Source: an uncultured Saprospiraceae bacterium (GTDB lineage Bacteria; Bacteroidota; Bacteroidia; Chitinophagales; Saprospiraceae). Taken from it: 41,456 nucleotides of DNA. The stretch is taken from positions 1 to 41,456 of the forward strand of contig CAKZTD010000102.1 in NCBI GenBank assembly GCA_937921595.1, written 5' to 3'. Below the pieces are notes generated by a model. That model saw only the letters and a list, made by a program, of their open reading frames with translations. It was not told the DNA's origin and did no database searches. The translations under genes and the position numbers were made by a program. Of this stretch, positions 39,451 through 41,456 are shown in pieces (the stretch's first letter is position 1; each line of letters begins with the position of its first letter).

Positions 39451-40350
39451 ATGAATAAGAATCAAAAAATAATTAGCGGTGTTGTTCTAGTTATCATCAT
39501 TGTAGGTGGGTTGTGCTATGCTTTCTATGAAAAAGGAAAGAGAGATGAAAAGAAAACAGCTAAGAACAGAAGTGATATTAAGAAGAATAGCAAGCGAATT
39601 GAACAGATTGAACAAGTAGTGAATAAAGCGTTTAAAGAGAATCCAAATGCGGATGCTAACTCTACTATTGGGCATCTTGCCCAAGACAGGAAAGACTTAT
39701 TTCAAGGTCAGAAAATTAAAGTTGTTGAAGCTAACCCCAAGAAAGGAGCAGAAGATACGTTAAGAGCTTTGTTGAAACAAGAAGCGCCCCTTACTCCGGA
39801 GGCAGTTAGTGATTTGATTGAAAATCCCATAGAGACTACTTTGCCGAATGAGAATGTTTCTAATACAGATAACACAATACCTGCTCAAAGTTCTGATTCA
39901 GTATTTCAGCCAAAAGGGGTTGATCCTGAAGCATTGGCAAGTGCTGAAGAAATGCGGAGAAAATTATCCTCAGCACTTGGACAAAAGGAGCTAGAAGCTG
40001 ACCTTTGGAAGTTTCACTCTAAAAATTCTGAAGGCGAATATATCTTAGGTTATGAAGAAACTAAAGAACTAGTTAGTAATGTTTGTTATCATTACTCTAG
40101 TAAACCTACAGGTAGAGTTTTTGAAACCAATCATAAACGTGCTTATACCCTTACTTTCCTAATGTACCAAATCTATGATCGGCATAAATTAGATAAGAAT
40201 GAAGCCGTCAAATTTGCTCAAATTCTAGTAGATAATATCCTGTACTATCATGGAAAGACAGCAGATTCTATTGTCTCTAACTGGAATAAAAAAGGAAAAG
40301 GTAAACTTCGAAGTGAATTAGTAGCCAATCCACATATTGTTTTGATATAA
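39451..40350 (+). CDS. Membrane-anchored protein of unknown function, mobile-element cargo
   Basis: 299 residues, not recognised. One N-terminal transmembrane anchor (about 7-27, IISGVVLVIIIVGGLCYAFY), a Lys-rich helical segment with coiled-coil character (SDIKKNSKRIEQIEQVVNKA), a Pro/Thr/Asn-rich flexible stretch (about 105-155), and a ~145-residue C-terminal helical domain (ASAEEMRRKLSSALGQKELE.., HKRAYTLTFLMYQIYDRHKL..). The soluble part's side of the membrane is uncertain. It lies between two recombinase genes, so it travels with the element. Composition resembles neither a toxin nor a known conjugation protein. Confidence 0.75.
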   Translation: MNKNQKIISGVVLVIIIVGGLCYAFYEKGKRDEKKTAKNRSDIKKNSKRIEQIEQVVNKAFKENPNADANSTIGHLAQDRKDLFQGQKIKVVEANPKKGAEDTLRALLKQEAPLTPEAVSDLIENPIETTLPNENVSNTDNTIPAQSSDSVFQPKGVDPEALASAEEMRRKLSSALGQKELEADLWKFHSKNSEGEYILGYEETKELVSNVCYHYSSKPTGRVFETNHKRAYTLTFLMYQIYDRHKLDKNEAVKFAQILVDNILYYHGKTADSIVSNWNKKGKGKLRSELVANPHIVLI

Positions 40351-40376
40351 CCCTCTCATTCTCAGGATGAAAAAGA

Positions 40377-40440
40377 TACGAAGTATACGACGAAACGTAC
40401 GAAGTATACGTTTCATACGGTAGTTCAAACGAACTATACG
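40377..40440. repeat. Iteron-like TACG repeat cluster
   Basis: TACGAAGTATACG occurs at 40377-40389 and again at 40398-40410 (21-bp step). TATACG recurs at 40435-40440 (30 bp further). GAAACGTA..TACGTTTC (40392-40414) and TAGTTC-AAAC-GAACTA (40421-40436) form overlapping hairpins. Such phased repeats are typical of arm-type integrase or excisionase sites, or of replication iterons. Confidence 0.65.
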
Positions 40441-40482
40441 CCCTTCCTGACAACAGTGATTTCTTGCCATTACATTGCATAA

Positions 40483-40511
40483 AAGTATCATGTGATTCAT
40501 CATGAATACTT
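40483..40511. repeat. Hairpin upstream of the HTH gene
   Basis: AAGTAT-CATG ... CATG-a-ATACTT with a bulge; in addition AACAGTG (40452-40458) is complementary to CACTGTT (40528-40534), directly before the HTH start codon. Either pairing could affect expression of the HTH gene. Confidence 0.45.
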
Positions 40512-40534
40512 GATTTCTTAATCAAAACACTGTT

Positions 40535-40801
40535 ATGCAATCTCTCATTATTCTAACACCCGAGCAGCTTGAAGAATTAATAAAGAAGACTGTCAATACT
40601 GAACTAACTAAGTTTTTGGAGAAGCTCCAAGGAACAGAACATCAACTCATGACAGCCTCCGAAGTCGCCACTCTATATGGCCTTTCCAGGGTTACTATAT
40701 ACAAGATGAAAAAAGATGGTCGGCTACCCTTTATCTATGTCAATTCAAGAGTAAGATTTCGACGTGAAGCAGTGATGGAAATTTTAGAAACAAGAGCATA
40801 G
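40535..40801 (+). CDS. Excisionase-like helix-turn-helix protein
   Basis: 88 residues. The C-terminal half is a MerR/HTH_17-type winged helix: LMTASEVATLYGLSRVTIYK (39-58) followed by MKKDGRLPFIYVNSRVRFRR (wing). This is the form of small Xis/recombination directionality factors in Bacteroidota elements. The first ~35 residues are a helical lead (TPEQLEELIKKTVNTELTKF) seen in similar proteins. The gene ends 14 bp before the second recombinase ATG, so the two are an operon. The TACG cluster upstream is the obvious binding-site candidate. A plain transcription regulator is the alternative. Confidence 0.85.
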   Translation: MQSLIILTPEQLEELIKKTVNTELTKFLEKLQGTEHQLMTASEVATLYGLSRVTIYKMKKDGRLPFIYVNSRVRFRREAVMEILETRA

Positions 40802-40815
40802 TCGAGTTATTTCTA

Positions 40816-41456
40816 ATGGCCTCCGTCAACTTCCACTTACGAGACAATAAGTCTGATAAAGAAACACCAATCATTCTTTATCTAAGTCATAAAGGGCAAC
40901 GGATCAAGATTGCCACAGGTGAACGTATTCATCCGAGGAATTGGAATTCTTTAAAACAGAGAGCGAAGAAGTCTGCAACCCAAGCTATGAGTCTCAACCA
41001 ATTTCTAAAGCGAATGGCAGAACGGGTTATCGAAATCATCAGAAAGTTAAAGGTCTCAGAAGGTGCGCTTAGTCCCGCTATCATTCGAAGCAAAGTCAAT
41101 CAGTTTTTAGAGAAAGGAGATGAGACAAAGCTAGACTTTCATCAATTCGTACAGACCTATTTAGAACAAGTTGCCAATGAAAAATCCAAATCTGTAGTAC
41201 AGCGATATGGGATACATTATAAGCATCTGAATGAGTTCGAGAAAGCGAGTAAACTGCGGATTGAGTTTGAAAGTATTGATCTAAGATTTTATGAAAGGTT
41301 CAAACACTATATCATCGCTAAAAAGCAGTTGTCAGAAAACACCTTCGGAAGCATCATCAAGACCTTAAAAATACTTCTAGGCGAAGCAACTGCTAAAGGC
41401 TATAACCAAAATCTCATTTTCAAACACAAGAAATTTAAGAAGATTGATAAACCTGC
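40816..41456 (+). CDS. Second tyrosine recombinase, cut by the window end
   Basis: Starts MASVNFHLRDNKSDKETPII at ATG 40816 and stays open to the right edge, 213 codons, so the catalytic residues lie outside. It is homologous to the recombinase at 38092 in the same order: arm-type N-domain (LSHKGQRIKIATGERIHPRN against the first's KISTGLAISPKDWN) and core-binding domain ending GYNQNLIFKHKKFKKI (first: GYNKNLIFRSKKFKRI). Tandem paralogous recombinases with an HTH gene are common at ends of Bacteroidota integrative elements. Divergence between the two is clear, so this is not a recent duplication. Confidence 0.9.
   Translation, partial: MASVNFHLRDNKSDKETPIILYLSHKGQRIKIATGERIHPRNWNSLKQRAKKSATQAMSLNQFLKRMAERVIEIIRKLKVSEGALSPAIIRSKVNQFLEKGDETKLDFHQFVQTYLEQVANEKSKSVVQRYGIHYKHLNEFEKASKLRIEFESIDLRFYERFKHYIIAKKQLSENTFGSIIKTLKILLGEATAKGYNQNLIFKHKKFKKIDKP

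Noticed and set aside
1-41456. CRISPR arrays, tRNA genes and insertion-sequence transposases
   Set aside because: No regularly spaced long repeats, no cloverleaf with consensus T-loop, and no DDE transposase motifs were found when reading both strands.

Overview
The window reads as chromosome of a member of the Bacteroidota. Supporting signs: low G+C; promoters of the TTG-(19-22)-TAnnTTTG type rather than -35/-10; little Shine-Dalgarno sequence; lipoproteins with short spacers after the Cys; a TPR/PD40/OmpA envelope protein; an ECF sigma/anti-sigma pair; and Bacteroidetes-type tyrosine recombinases. The gene set is compatible with the Saprospiria, but that rank is a guess.

Layout. Positions 1-428 hold no gene but carry a strong leftward promoter and a leader that looks like the start of an rRNA operon lying off the left edge. 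Positions 429-9807 are core metabolism and housekeeping: a rhodanese lipoprotein, ribosomal protein S1 with an unusual C-terminal helix-hairpin-helix domain, a long-chain acyl-CoA ligase, an unknown membrane protein, MscL and aconitase. Positions 10354-14230 hold two DJ-1/PfpI proteins (an exported one and a GlxA-like AraC regulator) and a GCS2-type ligase fused to two CBS domains. Positions 14495-21257 hold a lipoprotein, a SPOR/peptidoglycan-binding protein interrupted by an in-frame TAA, an RluB-type pseudouridine synthase, replicative helicase DnaB and an exported coiled-coil protein. A helically phased set of DnaA-box-like sequences lies about 155-215 bp upstream of dnaB.

Positions 21628-31910 hold a PorE-like TPR/PD40/OmpA protein, a lipid kinase, an ABC exporter pair (ATPase and ABC-2 permease), then a leftward cluster: ECF sigma factor, anti-sigma factor, exported alpha/beta hydrolase and a flippase of the polysaccharide type. 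Positions 31911-34498 are gene-poor, with a cysteine-rich lipoprotein, a strongly structured intergenic element and debris-like small ORFs. At 34499-36997 a secreted LamG-like protein is divergent from a membrane-spanning protein with a cytoplasmic DNA-binding-like head and an extracytoplasmic LamG-like tail; three TGrTTCA boxes exactly 10 bp apart lie between them.

From about 37820 to the right edge lies the integration module of a mobile element: a 25-bp perfect direct repeat, a complete tyrosine recombinase, an unknown membrane-anchored cargo protein behind a long hairpin, an iteron-like TACG repeat cluster, an excisionase-like HTH protein, and a second tyrosine recombinase cut by the window end.

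The signals most worth a second look are the phased-box/transmembrane-regulator pair at 35.6 kb, the recombination module at 37.8-41.5 kb, the stop codon inside the SPOR gene, and the DnaA-box array upstream of dnaB.
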